Shown here: in pieces, positions 10,094 through 22,235 of the stretch
Layout of the letters: each line of letters opens with the position of its first letter
Numbering within the stretch: the first letter of the stretch is position 1
Assembly: GCA_022385805.1 (NCBI GenBank)
Contig: MU277679.1
Coordinates: 503,276 to 567,275, forward strand
DNA length: 64,000 bases
From: Pilatotrama ljubarskyi
Taxonomy: Eukaryota; Basidiomycota; Agaricomycetes; Polyporales; Polyporaceae
Reading direction: 5' to 3'
Program-made: the position numbers and the translations under genes
Notes under the pieces: model-generated
The model's database searches: none
Seen by the model: only the letters and a program-made list of their open reading frames with translations
Told to the model about the DNA's origin: nothing

Positions 10094-12262
10094 TCACTGC
10101 TGACCCTCCCCGATCGTCGCCATCGAGTCCCTCCTCCCATGCGCCGTCGCCGTCCCATTCGCCGTCGTCGCGTCGTCAGGCAGGCGGTTCGGGTGCTCAG
10201 GAATCTTCGCAATCTCCGCTTTCGCCTCTTCCCAGGCCTCCAGGTTCTGCACGCTAGTCAGCAAACAGCTCCCACGTCCCATCATGCAATCAATTTGCAT
10301 CCCATACCTTCTTGCACCAGTCCCGGTGGCTTCTCGCCAAGCTGATCGCCATCTCACGCAGGTCCGCCACTTTCTGCCGCTGAAACCGGTCCAAGTCTGC
10401 CTGGATAGTCGAACTCGAGTACTTCAGATCCTGTGCCGCCAGGTGCAGCGCGTCTTCCAGCTATGCATGCAGCGTGAGCGTAGACTCCGCCTACCAGTCA
10501 CACCCGCGTACCTGAGAGATCGTCTCCTTCGTCTTCGTAATCGAATTCCGCCGAGCCGTCTCCGGGTCCACATCCATCATCCCGTGCAGCGTGTAGCTGA
10601 GCGCGCTCAGCAAACCCATTCCTGGCGCTCTCCGCCTCACAGGATTGGGTCCCGGATGCGGAGGCAAATAGGCCGACTCCTCCTGCCGATGCCTAGGCTC
10701 TGATTCGCCTTCTGGTTCCTCGGCGCCTGAGACGTCATCCTCGCTTCTGCTTGACGCAGCGCGGATGGTACTAGGTCGCCCTTGACTTAGGGCTTCCTCC
10801 AACCTCCGCGCCTCCCGCTCGTTCTTCTCGAGCTCTTCCAGCTGCTCTCGTTTCGCCTCGAGAGCTTCCTGCGTCATCTCATACTGCACATGCTTCTGAT
10901 GCCGATACTGGAGGAGCTTCTTGATAATCGAGGCGAACTGCGTGTATTCATGCAGTGGCTCAGCCCAATTCTGCTCAAACTCCTGCAGCTGCAGACAGGT
11001 GAGTATCACAGATCACGAGAGATCGTACAAAGTGGCATACCAGCTTTGTCGTGGACATGTACGTCGCGTCTATGGCTTGTCCGGTTTTCTCCACGGCCGT
11101 CGAAAGCTGACCGGTCTCGTTGAGACTGAATCCGTTCATGGTCGCGCCCAGTTCCGCATGATCCTGCGCCAAGTCTGCGATCTATGAGCGATTAAGGCAA
11201 GCACGTAGGCGTGTCTAACTGACCAGACCACCGCTTCATGGTTCGCCTCGTCACCTTCTCCATCGGCCCGCTCAAGTGTGCCGCGAACTTGTTCGTGAAC
11301 ACCTCCGAGTCAAGGAACCGTTGGTCCGGCCTGCGCAGAGGGTGGGCCGCAGAGGGGTTAGGCAGCGCCGCGTACGCCAAAGCCGTCGACTGATCTGTAG
11401 GATTATGCGAGGGCGCCTTCAAGATGTTCTTGGGCAATTGTGATATTGGTGGCGAGTGCAGCACTTCGGCCTAACATACAAGAAAATCTGTCAGAAGAAT
11501 CCGTAGAGATGTCAGAGGACCGCTTACCCACGACACCTCCCCGTCCAGAAACCGATGGAAGACGTGCTCATTGGAAAGGATCGGGTGGCGGGCAATACGG
11601 TTCAAGAATGTCTGCAGCATGCGCTTGCGCCGCGCAATCATGGCTGCGTCTTCCTTTGCCTTCGCCTGCTTGATGGCATAGTCGCCTATGGTCTGCTTGG
11701 AGGGTATCGGGGGTATGATGAGAGTAGGGTAGAGCTTGACGAGGTTGTTCCGCAAGGACTCGAACTCCGAGTACCTGTGGTGTGCTTCCGCACTCTATAC
11801 CCAATTCAGCGTTGCAGCACAAGGGATGAGCAGGTGGAGGAGGACGCTTACCCCAGCCCTAATGACGTATGTGATATACGGCGAGGACGAGTTGACCGAC
11901 GTCTTGAGTGCATCCGTAATCTACGCACACGGCAATCGCCACGCGATGTTAGTCAGTGGTCCTAGAGCCGTCTCAAGGCCCAGCACCGGACTAGGACCCA
12001 CCAAGATCTCGACGTCCTCTCCGGAATGCAACCACTGGTCTCGCGCGCAGCAGAAGTCGCTCTTGAACGCCTGTGGCTGTCTGTGAGAGCCCGGAGAAGG
12101 GAACGCATTGCGCCTAGTCGGAGACGTCGGTGGCGAGGTGACACGGGCTTGGTGGGCGACGGGGGACGATAGGCCGGATATGTTCGCTCTCGAAGAGGAG
12201 CTGTCCGACTGCAGACGCTCCGGCTCGCTCTCAAACGGATTCTCGTCTTCGAATGCCTCCAT
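10094..12262 (-). CDS. SNX41: Sorting nexin of the Snx41/Atg20 type (PX-BAR)
   Basis: Eight exons (12002-12262, 11852-11920, 11528-11794, 11224-11470, 11041-11174, 10512-10988, 10308-10460, 10094-10246) encode 586 aa. The N-terminus FEDENPFE is followed by a PX domain at residues about 70-200 with YSEFESLRNNL and the PPIPSKQT loop, which contacts PI3P in this family. The C-terminal half is a BAR-like helical region (LAQDHAELGATMNGFSL, LQEFEQNWAEPLHEY, LEDALHLAAQDLKY), interrupted by a Ser/Glu-rich insert. Snx41/Snx42 with Snx4 retrieve cargo from endosomes and, for Atg20, support selective autophagy. The choice between Snx41 and Atg20 cannot be settled without a tree. All introns are GT-AG and 49-81 nt. 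Confidence 0.88.
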
Positions 12263-12731
12263 CGCTTTGCTGTCGACGCTTTCAGACGTGCACTGTGGAT
12301 AGGCGATTACTGAGTGCAACGAAACAAGGAGGGGCCAGTGGAGGAAGAGAGCGAGGACGCGGCTGCTGTATGGGCGTGACCAAGTTGCGCGGAGACGCGG
12401 ACAGGCTGCGCAGTGTGACAGGCACACACAGGAAACGGGCGCTTAGGTACCCGATGCAGCAAACAAGAACGTCTCCTGGACGTCGGACAGTCGTGAATAA
12501 ACTGCATTGGCTTTGTCGTAGAAGATACGCATGAAGTTCACAGGGGATTACATCCCAGGCAAATGAATACATAAATGCATGCCGTCCACCGAGCTCAATA
12601 TACGACGGTACAGAAGTCTAAGCGAAGTGCAACCACAACGAAGAGGAACCGAAGGACATACAATTACACAGCTCAATATGCACATGGTATCAAGACCGCA
12701 TCACAGCTCCGACAGTCGTCTCCCATCCTAC
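12263..12731. other. Intergenic region
   Basis: This lies between the sorting nexin start and the transcription factor stop, both on the minus strand. No coding signal or repeat is seen. Confidence 0.55.
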
Positions 12732-15700
12732 TCATACACCCATCTGCGCCACAAAGTCCTGCCAGGCCGCCTGCGAGCTCATCTGCTCCGGCGAGTACGA
12801 CCGCCCGCCCGCAGAATAGTCACTCTCCATCTGGAGCGGCGAGTTCATGAACACGTCCGGCGGCCCGCCCCCACTCCCGTAGTCGAACACAGGGAAGTAC
12901 GGAGGGAACGACCCGACGACACCCTCCATCTGCAGCCCCGACGCCGCTTGTTGGGGCAGTTGCTGCTGGTACGCCTCGGGCCCTGCGAATGTCGTCGCGA
13001 TCGGCTGCAGCGCGTGCATGCTCTGCGCCTGCTGTGGCTGGTAATGCGTTGGCGAAAGCTGCGCGCCATTCTGCATCGGCTGCCGTTGTGAAGGGCCAGC
13101 TTGCATCGAGGACATCCCGCCGTTCTGTGTCGAAGGACCGAACGTACTGAGATACTGGAGCACCAGCGGGTGCACTGGCTGGTCCTCGTCCTGTTTGAGG
13201 GGTAGCGGTACGACGGGATTCAGCGACGTCGGCGAGCGGTCGTTGATCTGCGGCGACATGGACTTTTCCTTCTGCTCGACGAGGCGGGTCCTGCCTCCCA
13301 ATGTGCTCAACTCGTCGTTGTCATCGGCCGGTGTTGTCGGTTCTGACAAGGTCCCTGTGCGCGAAGGAGGAGTGTTGCGATAAGCTGCCAGACTGGCGTG
13401 GGCTTTTTCGCGCAGTCGCATCATGATACCCTAGCGTCGGAGGTGTCATCGGAAGAATGGCAGCCCTGGACTATCGATGTCACTCACAAGCACTTTCTCG
13501 GCATGGAATCCATTCGCAGTCTTTCTGAACAACTCGCAAGCCGAATCAAGCTGTACGAGCGCCGAAGGTGCCAGACTCATGGACGGACAGCGGGTGACAA
13601 TCGACCCGAGGATGATCTGACATCGAAAGATGCGTCAAAATCGCAGTTCCGACATTAATCCCGGAGGCTGGACGCTTACCGAACACGAGAAGAGGTGGGT
13701 CCACAGGAACCACATCCGCTCCGTGAGCTCCTTGAGCTGGGAATGGATGTTGCGCACGAGTGCAACGAGGGAACCTGCACTACGGTATGCAGCAATGAAA
13801 GAGCCGCCGTAAGGACTGCCAAGGGGATCCTTGGGGTGGTCGCTTATGGCGCGTGCGAAAAAGCCTCTATGCATATACAGCAGGTCTGCCAGAACCGCTT
13901 AGTCAAATATATCCAATCTCACAGCGTTGGTGATGACGTACTCGATTCCCGAATAGCCAGCACCAAATGCCGTTGGAGGATGAGAGGGACGCTCTCGTAG
14001 TAGTTTCCTACCCGGGATTCCGAGTTGCCAAAGCCAGCTATCTGCAGCGACGCAGGAACGGCGAAACCGCGCAGCTTGCGGTCGAGTTGAAGCACCGTGC
14101 TGTATGTTGGTGTCTTCGCACCGAACGCTTGATCGTAGACGAGGTTCATGCACTCCGAAGTGAAGCGGTGCTTCCACCAGTGGACTTTGTTCGGAGTCAG
14201 CAGGACGCATGGGCACTAGAGACTGAGACGTACACGTCTCCTCGTTGCAAGGATCCTCAGTGTAGGGCTTCTTGCAGTCGATGTGGGCCAATGTGAAGGA
14301 TGGAGGGCGTCCGAGGGTGAAAGACTGAGACAGGTGAGCAAAGCTTCGCCGAATGCAGCTCCGACAAGACAAACCTGTAGAAGGTCATACGAGTACAGTT
14401 CCCAGAAGCTTTCTCGGCGTCTTTGAACTTCATCATCGCTGATACGCCATTTACCTGCATCCCGATCTGATCACAGATGAGAAGTCCGCAGAGAGGAGAC
14501 CGCTTTCGCGAACTTACGAAGTCCCATCTAAGAGGGATCTTCTACTCAGCTTCGGCCTAACATTTGGAAAGGGTGGCGGCTTACGCTAACGCCCAGCTTC
14601 ACGGCGAGCCCCATGAAGGCCCATCGCGAGCCCACACCGCTTCCGTGCCGTTCGCTCAAGAAGAGGTAGAAGGCCATGAGGTACTGCAAAACGAAGTCAG
14701 GGGTGGATCATGTAGATGACGCCTGCATTCGTACGAGAGTTTGCACAGCAGTGAGCGTAGGCTCCTCGAATATAGGGCTCTGGAACAGGGCGGCCCTGGC
14801 GAGTTGGTGGTACTTCTCGGCCTCGACGTTGTATGCAGGCCGCGTCGTGTCCATCAAGCTGCCGATGGCGAGAACCATATATAGAAGAGCGAGCTGGTGC
14901 GATAGGAGCGGGTCCTCCATGTCCGGGGCCTTGTGCGGGTTGTAGAATATGTTGAACGCGCCTTCCTTGAGTTGAGCCATGGTCACTGGATTGTACCTGA
15001 ATGTTCTCGGTCAGACACGTCGCGACGCTCTTCGAATCGCATACGCACATCCAAGCCGCGTGTTGGAAGTACATGCGTCGCAACTCGTACGCCTCGTCCA
15101 CGCCCGGCAGGTACCAGAAGAGGCTACGCAGTCGCTCGAGCTTCATCGTCTGGTCATCTTGTGTGAGAGGCAGACTGGGGGCGATGGGGAAGAGGCCACT
15201 GAGGGAGAGGACCTCTGGTGAGAGAAGCTTGCGCAGTTGAGTCTGACGCTGATCTCGCAAGTCGTCTTGGTTGTCCTCGTTCTACGATCGGATCTGTCAG
15301 AACGTGAAGGTTTGGACAGGGTATGGTTCCCACGGACCGTCAAGTAATACTGAAGGGCAAGCGAACGTTAGGAATGCATTGGCGTGCTGGTTTCTAAGGG
15401 GACTCACCCATGAGCTGGTGGCCTGGCCAAAGTAGTTTGTGCGACCGCTGTCGCTGATGGAGAGGGAGCCAAAAGAGTCGACGACGTCGCCACTCTGCTC
15501 GTCGGAGTTGCCGTTGGTGGCACCTGTGTTGATGAGGTTTTCTCTTTGGATGGGGGCCTTTATGCGGAGGAGCTCCTCGGACAGGAGGGGATGAGGCTCC
15601 ATGGAGTGGAGAGCATGGGAGGCTCGGAGGGCATCTTCGAGGTCGCGGACGCGATTAGCGAGTTGGGTGATCTTCTCGTGCAGGTCTTGGGTGGAGGCAA

Positions 15701-16137
15701 GAACAAAGCTATGTCGTGAGGGAGGTGAGCCTATGCGCGAGGGGGCGGGACGAAGAATACCGTGCTCACCGGTTTCCTTTACCTGTCGTGAGGGAGCCTG
15801 GAGAACGGAAGGGTTGGGCGACGTGGTATGCGGGTGGCGGGGACAGGAGGGAGAATGAGACGTACCGTCTGGACAGATGGCAGCGCAGCCGCGCTTTACG
15901 CATGAACCGCAAGGGATTGCTCTGTCGCAACGCAGTTTCAATCTAGCGAGGGGATGTGGGGAATTAGCGTGTCCGGTAGGGTCGGGATGTGAGTGCCGGG
16001 AGTGGTACGGACCTGCGGCACTCTGCGCAGGAGAGACGGGTGGCGCCGCGCTTGCGCTTCTTCTCGCCAGTGAGGGGGTCTCTGGGAGAGAGATCTGGGT
16101 TTGAGAGGAGGGGCGGGTCGACGGAGGAGGAGGCCAT
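12732..16137 (-). CDS. Zn2Cys6 transcription factor with fungal regulatory domain (paralogue 1)
   Basis: Fifteen exons sum to 2607 nt (868 aa): 16013-16137, 15866-15942, 15770-15797, 15408-15708, 15338-15349, 15049-15281, 14735-14996, 14585-14683, 14518-14527, 14375-14466, 14234-14324, 13942-14184, 13680-13885, 13488-13616, 12732-13430. The zinc cluster is near residues 37-70 (CAECRRLKLRC, CGSC, ending AAICPDG), with the basic KKRKRGATR run before it. A short coiled coil follows (ITQLANRVRDLEDAL). The middle carries the fungal-specific regulatory domain (LGRPPSFTLAHIDC, FHWWKHRF). The C-terminus is Gln/Ser/Pro-rich. It strongly resembles the gene at 36593-40050, and the cluster is of the type I recall from Lentinula PRIB. 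Exons of 12 and 10 nt are required for the frame. Targets are unknown. Confidence 0.9.
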
Positions 16138-17106
16138 GGCGGGGAGATGGGGGGAGGAGGAGAAGGAGGGATGCGGATATTATAACTCAAGTGCGGTTGA
16201 GCTGACAGCCAGGCCTTCTCCCTCGGCAAGATCCCCTCGCCCGCCCGTCTCGCCCATATACTCCCTCGCTGCGACCCTCTCTTTTCCCCGGTCGCTTCTC
16301 TCTCCTTCTCATATCTCTGCACACGCTGCCGGCCATGGCTGCGCTCGCGCCCTGCGAGTTTTGTGGCTGAGGGCCAGGGCTGATCTGCCCCGATCGAGAT
16401 GGGCGATGGCCAGGATCGCAGATGCACTCGTCCCACAACACAACACCGCTGCACAACACTCCCCTGCTCTCTCTCCCTACCTCAGCGCACACCTCTGAGG
16501 AGCGTCCTCGCATTCGCAAGCCCATGCATATGCCAGACGCCCTATCGGCGCACGCAGACGCTGGATCAGGACCGACTACGTTTATCACAATTACAACGGT
16601 CGCTGCTCTGATGCGCCGCTCTCGTTCTCCTCTCTTCGCTGCGTCTGAAGATCATCAGCCCCATCATGGTCTGCATGCCTTCGTACACGATCGCCGTTGC
16701 TCGCTCAGCCATATGCCAGTCGAGTGCCCGCGTCCGAGTCGCCGCCGTGGATAGAGCGCACCGGACGGTCGGACCGGTTATTTGTCCCATGTTTGTATCG
16801 CAATTAGCGCGTACATATTTTCGTGCGCTCGTCTCGTCTCGTCTCGTCGCCCTGTTCTCCTTCTCCCGCTCACCCCTCTTCCGACTGCTCGAGGTGAGTC
16901 GCGGCCCTGTACGCCTCTCTGTCGAGATGAGCCTTCTAGATGACGAGTCTGAAGTGCTGCGAAGGAGCTTCTCCGACGCAGCAGTCCTTGACGATTTCTA
17001 CAAATTATACCATTCATGCTTTTCTGAACCTTTCCTCTCCTCCCTCGCCTCCGTGCTCGATCGCACTTGCTCACCGCACGATTCCCTCCCAGAAGCATCC
17101 CCAAGC
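16138..17106. promoter_or_regulatory. Divergent promoter between the zinc-cluster gene and TSR4
   Basis: About 970 bp separate the two divergent start codons. It contains a short (GTCTC)n tandem run at 16828-16848. An ATG at 16927 is in frame with TSR4 and could extend that protein by 60 residues. No separate gene is seen. Confidence 0.5.
16141..16190 (-). promoter_or_regulatory. Core promoter region of the zinc-cluster gene
   Basis: Read on the minus strand, an AT-rich TTATAATAT box (16177-16187) is followed by a pure pyrimidine-type CT tract running to the ATG at 16137. This is the usual arrangement of fungal promoters with a TATA-like box and a pyrimidine-rich start-site region. Confidence 0.45.
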
Positions 17107-18725
17107 ATGCCACCCCGTGAGGTCGAAGACACTTGGTCAGATTCGGACGATGAGTTGGAGGCGGATGTTGAGACCCCCGTCGACCTGGGCGTCCCAGATG
17201 GCCCCGTAGACGACCCCGCCGCCCTCCTAGATGCCACTGTATCGCGAATAGGTGGTCATCCTGTACGATGCACCTTCGCCTCTCCATGTACCTTCCCTAT
17301 ATTGATTACAAATCACATCGCTCTGCTCTCTCCGTCCGCACGCACCGCAGACGTTCCTCTCTACACCCCACCCTCCCACCTCCCACGCCACCTGCAAAAT
17401 CTGCTCAAAGCCTATGGAACTGCTCGTCCAGATCTGGTGCCCGCTCGAGAACAGTCCCAATGACCGTGCGTTGTACGTCTGGGCCTGTGCAAACGGTTCC
17501 TGTCAACGCAAAACAGGGAGGTGCGTCCTGATCCGCCCTCGGCCACCCACGCGCTGCTCCCCCAGTGCTGATCGCGTCCCCCAAACAGCGTCCGGGCATG
17601 GCGGGAGCTGCGCTTCAACAAAAGGTATGCCGAAAAGCTCGAGCGAAAGCTGGCGCGCCGTAAGGCGAAAGAGCTCCAGGAAGCGAAGGCAGCCGAAGCC
17701 GAAGCCGCCAAAAAGTCGCAGCCAAAGAGCAACCCCTTTGCTGTAAGTCACCTCACCGGTTGCGTCACCGTTTCCTTGATTCCTGATTTGCTCTACCTAG
17801 CTCGGAGCATCGTCTGGCCCGAATCCTTTTGGAGTAGGCTCCCAGATCTTTGGAGGGGCCGCTGCCCCGGAACCGACTCAGACAGAATCTGCCGAGCGCG
17901 GCGAATCGCCCGATGACGAGGCCAGCGAGAGCGACACAGAAGACGAGGAAGACGACGCGCTCGTTGCAGGGATGCAGTCCGCTTCCCTCGAAGATTCGCC
18001 CTGGAAATCCGCACCGGCCTATCCACCTTCCTATCTCTCCACCGTCTCAGAATACCTGCCACCGCCGCCGAAGGTCAAGGTCCCAGCCGGCGCGTCCGTC
18101 GATCCCGACGACGACAGCGCTCCGAAGGGCAAGGATGGCGGCGGGTGGGACCTCGAGGGCTACGAAAATTCCATCGACGTCGACCACGCGTTTGAGCGAT
18201 TCAGCAAGCGCGTCTCGTATGAAGGCGAGCAGTGTCTGAGGTGAGCTCCGTCCGCTTCACACGCTAGCAAAGTAGCTAATCGGCTGGCATAGGTACGAGT
18301 TCGGAGGCACGCCGCTTCCGTTCGCAAGCGACAAGGTGTTCGATCAGCTCTTCCCCCTGCCCCCAGCGCCGCCGGCACCCGTCACCAAGCCCGACTTCAT
18401 GGTCACTCCTCCCCGGAAGCGCACGTACGCGCCCGAGTCGCTTCCCCGGTGTCCCCACTGCCAGTCCCGCCGGGTGTTCGAGTGTCAACTCATGCCGAAC
18501 CTCATTAATGTGCTCCGGGCTCCCGCAGAAGATTCACAGAAGAAATTGACAGACGAGGAGCGGCGTGCCGAGGTAATGCGGGCGTTAAAGGGAGAGGGCG
18601 CGTCTGGCCGGAGGGGAATGGAGTGGGGGACGTGCATGGTTTTCTCTTGCGAAAAGGACTGCTCGCCGGAGAAGGAGGGCAGCGCGTGGCGGGAAGAGTA
18701 CGTGCTAGTACAGTGGGACGAGTGA
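17107..18725 (+). CDS. TSR4: Tsr4/PDCD2 family protein
   Basis: Five exons (17107-17262, 17351-17520, 17589-17742, 17801-18240, 18293-18725) give 450 aa. The N-terminus has the family's LGVPDGPVDD and SRIGG motifs. Paired Cys sites follow (CKICSKP, then CANGSC). A highly acidic linker (SESDTEDEEDDALV) comes next. The PDCD2 C-terminal domain has YEFGGTPLPF, CPHCQSRRVFECQLMP and a closing VFSCEKDC. Yeast Tsr4 is a dedicated chaperone for ribosomal protein Rps2 and is needed for 20S rRNA processing, so the same role is inferred here. The start MPPREVED fits the family. An upstream in-frame ATG at 16927 also exists without an intervening stop. Confidence 0.92.
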
Positions 18726-19100
18726 TCATGCGAAGCGGCTCGTACATCTTGTATCTACCGAAGAACTTCCTGTAGCCCTACTACGACTTGGCGTACACAG
18801 CCTGGTATCCTCTTTAGCGTCGTCTGCTGCCAGTTCACATAGAGTCCGAGACCAAGATAGTAGAGTTTCGGCGGTAACGGTGGTTATTGTGCTTCTGGAG
18901 GGGTCATTGTGTGCCTGGACAGGCAAGCGGGTGGCAACAGTGCATTGCATCGCCTAGCATCAGCACCAGCACAAAGAGATGCTCGTCTCGCCGCCGGACT
19001 GCCACTACTATCTCTCATCTCTTTCTCTTTTCCCCTCGCTCTCACCCTATATACCCCTCCCTTTCTCTCTCTGCGCTACCTCTAACCTCGCTAACTCGTC
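18726..19100. promoter_or_regulatory. Upstream region of the PH-domain gene
   Basis: A CT-rich tract from about 19008 to 19083 includes a TATATA box at 19048-19053, about 50 bp before the ATG. The distal part is the 3' flank of TSR4. Confidence 0.5.
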
Positions 19101-20429
19101 ATGTCTGCGAAGAAGCTGCGGTCCAAGCTGGACCAGGTCCGCCACTTCCTTCCCCTCAAGCACACTCGCTCACCGACCGGTGCTGGCCTCGGCGAAAAAG
19201 TGCTACAGCCTATAGATACGACCCCGCCCCCGCCCCCGCCTCCCAAGGACTACGGCGAATGGAACGACCTCCGATACGCCATCGAGGCTGCGCCCACCAC
19301 CAACGCGTCCGCCCTCGCGCTCAACGACGCCGCTAACTCGCATGTCATCTTTCTTACCCGGCAAATGAAGCGTCCTCCTAGTTACTCCAAGCTCCCTCCG
19401 CTACCCGACCCCGACGAATTGGGGGTAATCCCGCCCTCGCCCGCCGTACCTCCAAAGTCCCAGCATACTCGCCCGCTATCGTCCCGTATCCCTGTCGCCG
19501 CGGGGCGCATGTCCGCTGCCCAACGTCGCGCAGCCACCATCTCGACGCCAGAGGAGGCAGCGCTGCGGCGCCGGGAGGCGCAGCGGCGGAAAGAGCAGGA
19601 GGAGCAAGAGGCTATACGCGAAGAGGCGGAGCGCCAGGCTCGCCTCAAGCGGCAGAAAGAGGAACTGCTGAAACAGTACGCGCGGGAAGAGGAGGCGCGC
19701 AAGGCGGCGCTGGAGGCGGAGCTGCGTCGCGCGGCGGAGGAGCGAAGGAAGCGCGAGGCGATGGAACGGGAGGCGGCGGCGCTGGAGAGCATGCTCGCGG
19801 CTGAGCGCAAGCGGCAGGAGCGCGAGCGGCGGCGGCAGGAGACGGAGAAGCTGCAGCGGTGGCGGAAGGAGCTCGAGCAGCGGAACCTCGCGCAGGAGAA
19901 GGAGCGCAAGGAGTGGCGGGAGCGGGTGTCGCGCGAGCGAAGGGAGCTGGTGACGCGCCTGCAAAGCAGGAAATTCAAGACTGAGCGTGGTCTGACCGTG
20001 CTGCTGACGGGCTGGGTGACCGTCCAGTCTGAAGACTGTTTGTCGTGGAAACGGCGATACTTCCAACTGCGCCAGGACGAGCTAGTGCTGTTCAAGGATG
20101 CCGAGGTAAGTCCAATTCTGCGGATTGGCAGACACCCGCTGAGGCTGACGCATGCAGGATAACTCGCAGCCTGTGTGGACCGTGCCGCTCCGTCAGGTCC
20201 AGCGGATCAGAGAATGGCAAGAGGGCTTTGAGGAGCTCGAGCCGATTCCGAACTCGTTCGCGCTGGAAATCAAGGGCGAACGCGAGCCACGTAGCATGTT
20301 TACAGACAATGCCGAGGACAAGGTAAGCAGGAGACAAAGACAGGCTGTTTCTGGCTCCCACGCTGAGAGTGTGAATTCATATAGGAGAATCTCCTCGCGC
20401 TTCTGAGCAGCATGCTGCCCACGCTGTAG
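19101..20429 (+). CDS. Coiled-coil protein with C-terminal PH domain
   Basis: Three exons (19101-20105, 20158-20322, 20385-20429) encode 404 aa. The start MSAKKLRSKLDQ lies just after the TATA/pyrimidine promoter. A short proline run (about residue 42) and a Pro-rich segment lead into a very long charged single helix or coiled coil, residues about 150-305, dominated by Arg, Glu and Ala. A pleckstrin-homology fold follows: GWVTVQSEDCLSWKRRYFQL, then LFKDAEDNSQPVWTVPL, and a final helix ENLLALLSSMLPTL. PH domains bind phosphoinositides or proteins, so a membrane- or cortex-linked scaffold is plausible, but no close named homologue is recognised. Confidence 0.8.
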
Positions 20430-20845
20430 AAGCCGTGCACGCGATACCCGCCCTGGACCACTCGCTGCAGGATGTATGTGATTCTATACGTGTACAACAA
20501 ATGGCAGCTCGGACGAGCAGACATTGTACGATGTGTACGAGGACGGTGTAACGATCGATACCCTCGGATGCGATACCTCGTACCTATTCCCGATACTTGT
20601 AGTACTACTGGAGCCCAATCCCATGCGTCTCTCCCCGCAGACGCCCATAAACGCGAACGCGACGCGCTGCGCGTCTCTCCTCTCCGCTCTCTGACGCCGC
20701 AACGTCCGCTGCTCGCCGCCTTCCTCGACTGCGGCAGATACCTAGCGCTGCTTGAGTTTGCCAATACTGCTCTGCTGCAACGGCCCGTTGATACGCGCAC
20801 ATCAGCTCTGCAAGCCCTGCTACAATCTCCAGCCCACTAGCAGTC
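20430..20845. other. Intergenic region
   Basis: This lies between two plus-strand genes. It contains the 3' UTR of the PH gene and the promoter of the PQ-loop gene, with no other feature seen. Confidence 0.55.
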
Positions 20846-21962
20846 ATGGTTGCAGCATGGATATCCACCCTAGCGTCCATCGGAATGGCCGTCGGCCCAC
20901 CGCTCGTGTACGCAGACCAGGCGTACTCCATCGTCCGCAAACAGTATGCAGAGCACTATACATTGAGACTTCGCCTCCGCCCTGACCCCTCACAGAGACT
21001 CGACAGGGTTCTCTCGGGACGTCTGCGCTATACTGTGAGCATTTGAGCCGTGCGACTGCAGTAGCGTATGGTCCACTTGAACTGCTGGCAGTCTTCTAGC
21101 AAATATTACCCGCTGTTTCTTCTGGCTAGGGAATCACTTTGAGCGTGCATTGCTCATCCAGTCTCTGCTCATGATTCTGGCTCAAGTGAGTGCTCGTAGC
21201 GGCCACAGCTCACATCCCGCACTGACCCGGTGCATGCCAATAGTTGGCCCTGCTCCACATCTGCATACGCTACCGGCCACGAATAAGCCCTGAGAACTTG
21301 GGCGCGTCGACGCGTCCCTTTAGTTTCTGGCAATGGCCGACATATACTGAATATCTCGAGTTTCTGGCCGCGTTCGTGTGAGTATCAGGCCCGAGTACTA
21401 CGACCCGTCATGCTGACAAGACCTGTTCAGACTCTGTCAGGCCATCCTGTTCCTAATCTTGGGAAGGTCCGACATCTTCGTATCCATCCTGGGGTTCGTC
21501 GCCTTGGGTCTCGAGAGCACGCTGCCTATCCCACAGCTCATCAGGTGAGCAGGAGTCGTACTCCCTCCATCACGGGTCGCCTGAGCAAGTACGTGTAGCA
21601 ATTACAAGCAACGCTCTCTATATGGTTTCCGAATGTCCACCTTGATTGGATGGGTCGGGGGAGACTCCTTCAAGTGAGTGGCCCCACCCGCAGGTACTCC
21701 CTGCGTCGCAGCTGACTGTGCCGCAGAACGGTGTACTTTTTCCTGCAGGAATCGCCTCTGCAGTTCAAGGTCTGCGCTATCTTTCAGCTGTCCATCGACT
21801 GCGGTGAGTGCTGCTCCTCTTCAGGCAGGCTGACTCGCTGACTCTTGGGGACGACGCGCAGCGATCGTCTTGCAACGCTTGGTCTACGGGAACGCCCCGC
21901 CTGCTGCGACGCTGATTGAGGATGACGACATTGAGCAGGCTCTGGCCCTCGCGGAGGAGTAG
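20846..21962 (+). CDS. PQ-loop membrane protein (Any1/SLC66A2-like)
   Basis: Eight short exons (20846-20943, 20996-21034, 21092-21185, 21244-21377, 21431-21544, 21599-21673, 21727-21803, 21862-21962) give 243 aa. The protein is a small multi-helix membrane protein with two PQ-loop-like motifs, GPPLVYADQ near residue 20 and LPIPQLI near 155. Other conserved-looking segments are NITRCFFWLGNHFERA and GWVGGDSFKTVYFF. In yeast the corresponding protein Any1 (YMR010W) sits in the Golgi/endosomes and opposes the phospholipid flippases Neo1 and Drs2. The human relative is PQLC1/SLC66A2. The orthology is inferred from motif order and length, since other PQ-loop families are shorter on the GNHFER part. 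Confidence 0.85.
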
Positions 21963-22235
21963 TAGATAGCTTTCCATGTAATCAGGATATTGGATTTTCT
22001 GCGGAATGTGTAGAGCGTATGTCTTGAAGGGACGGTGTGTGGTGACGAGAGACGCGCGTGAAGATGTCCAAAAGCGGAAAGGGGACCCACGTCAACGCAA
22101 GCACCGCGCACCGCCAACACCAGCAGTCCTCTTCTCCTCCTCCCTCTCTCCATCCCTCCGCTCCCTTCCTCTTCAACCCACCGCTCGCTGCAGGACAGAA
22201 CTGCGTCGGGTTCCACGACTTACGACACGCGCGCC

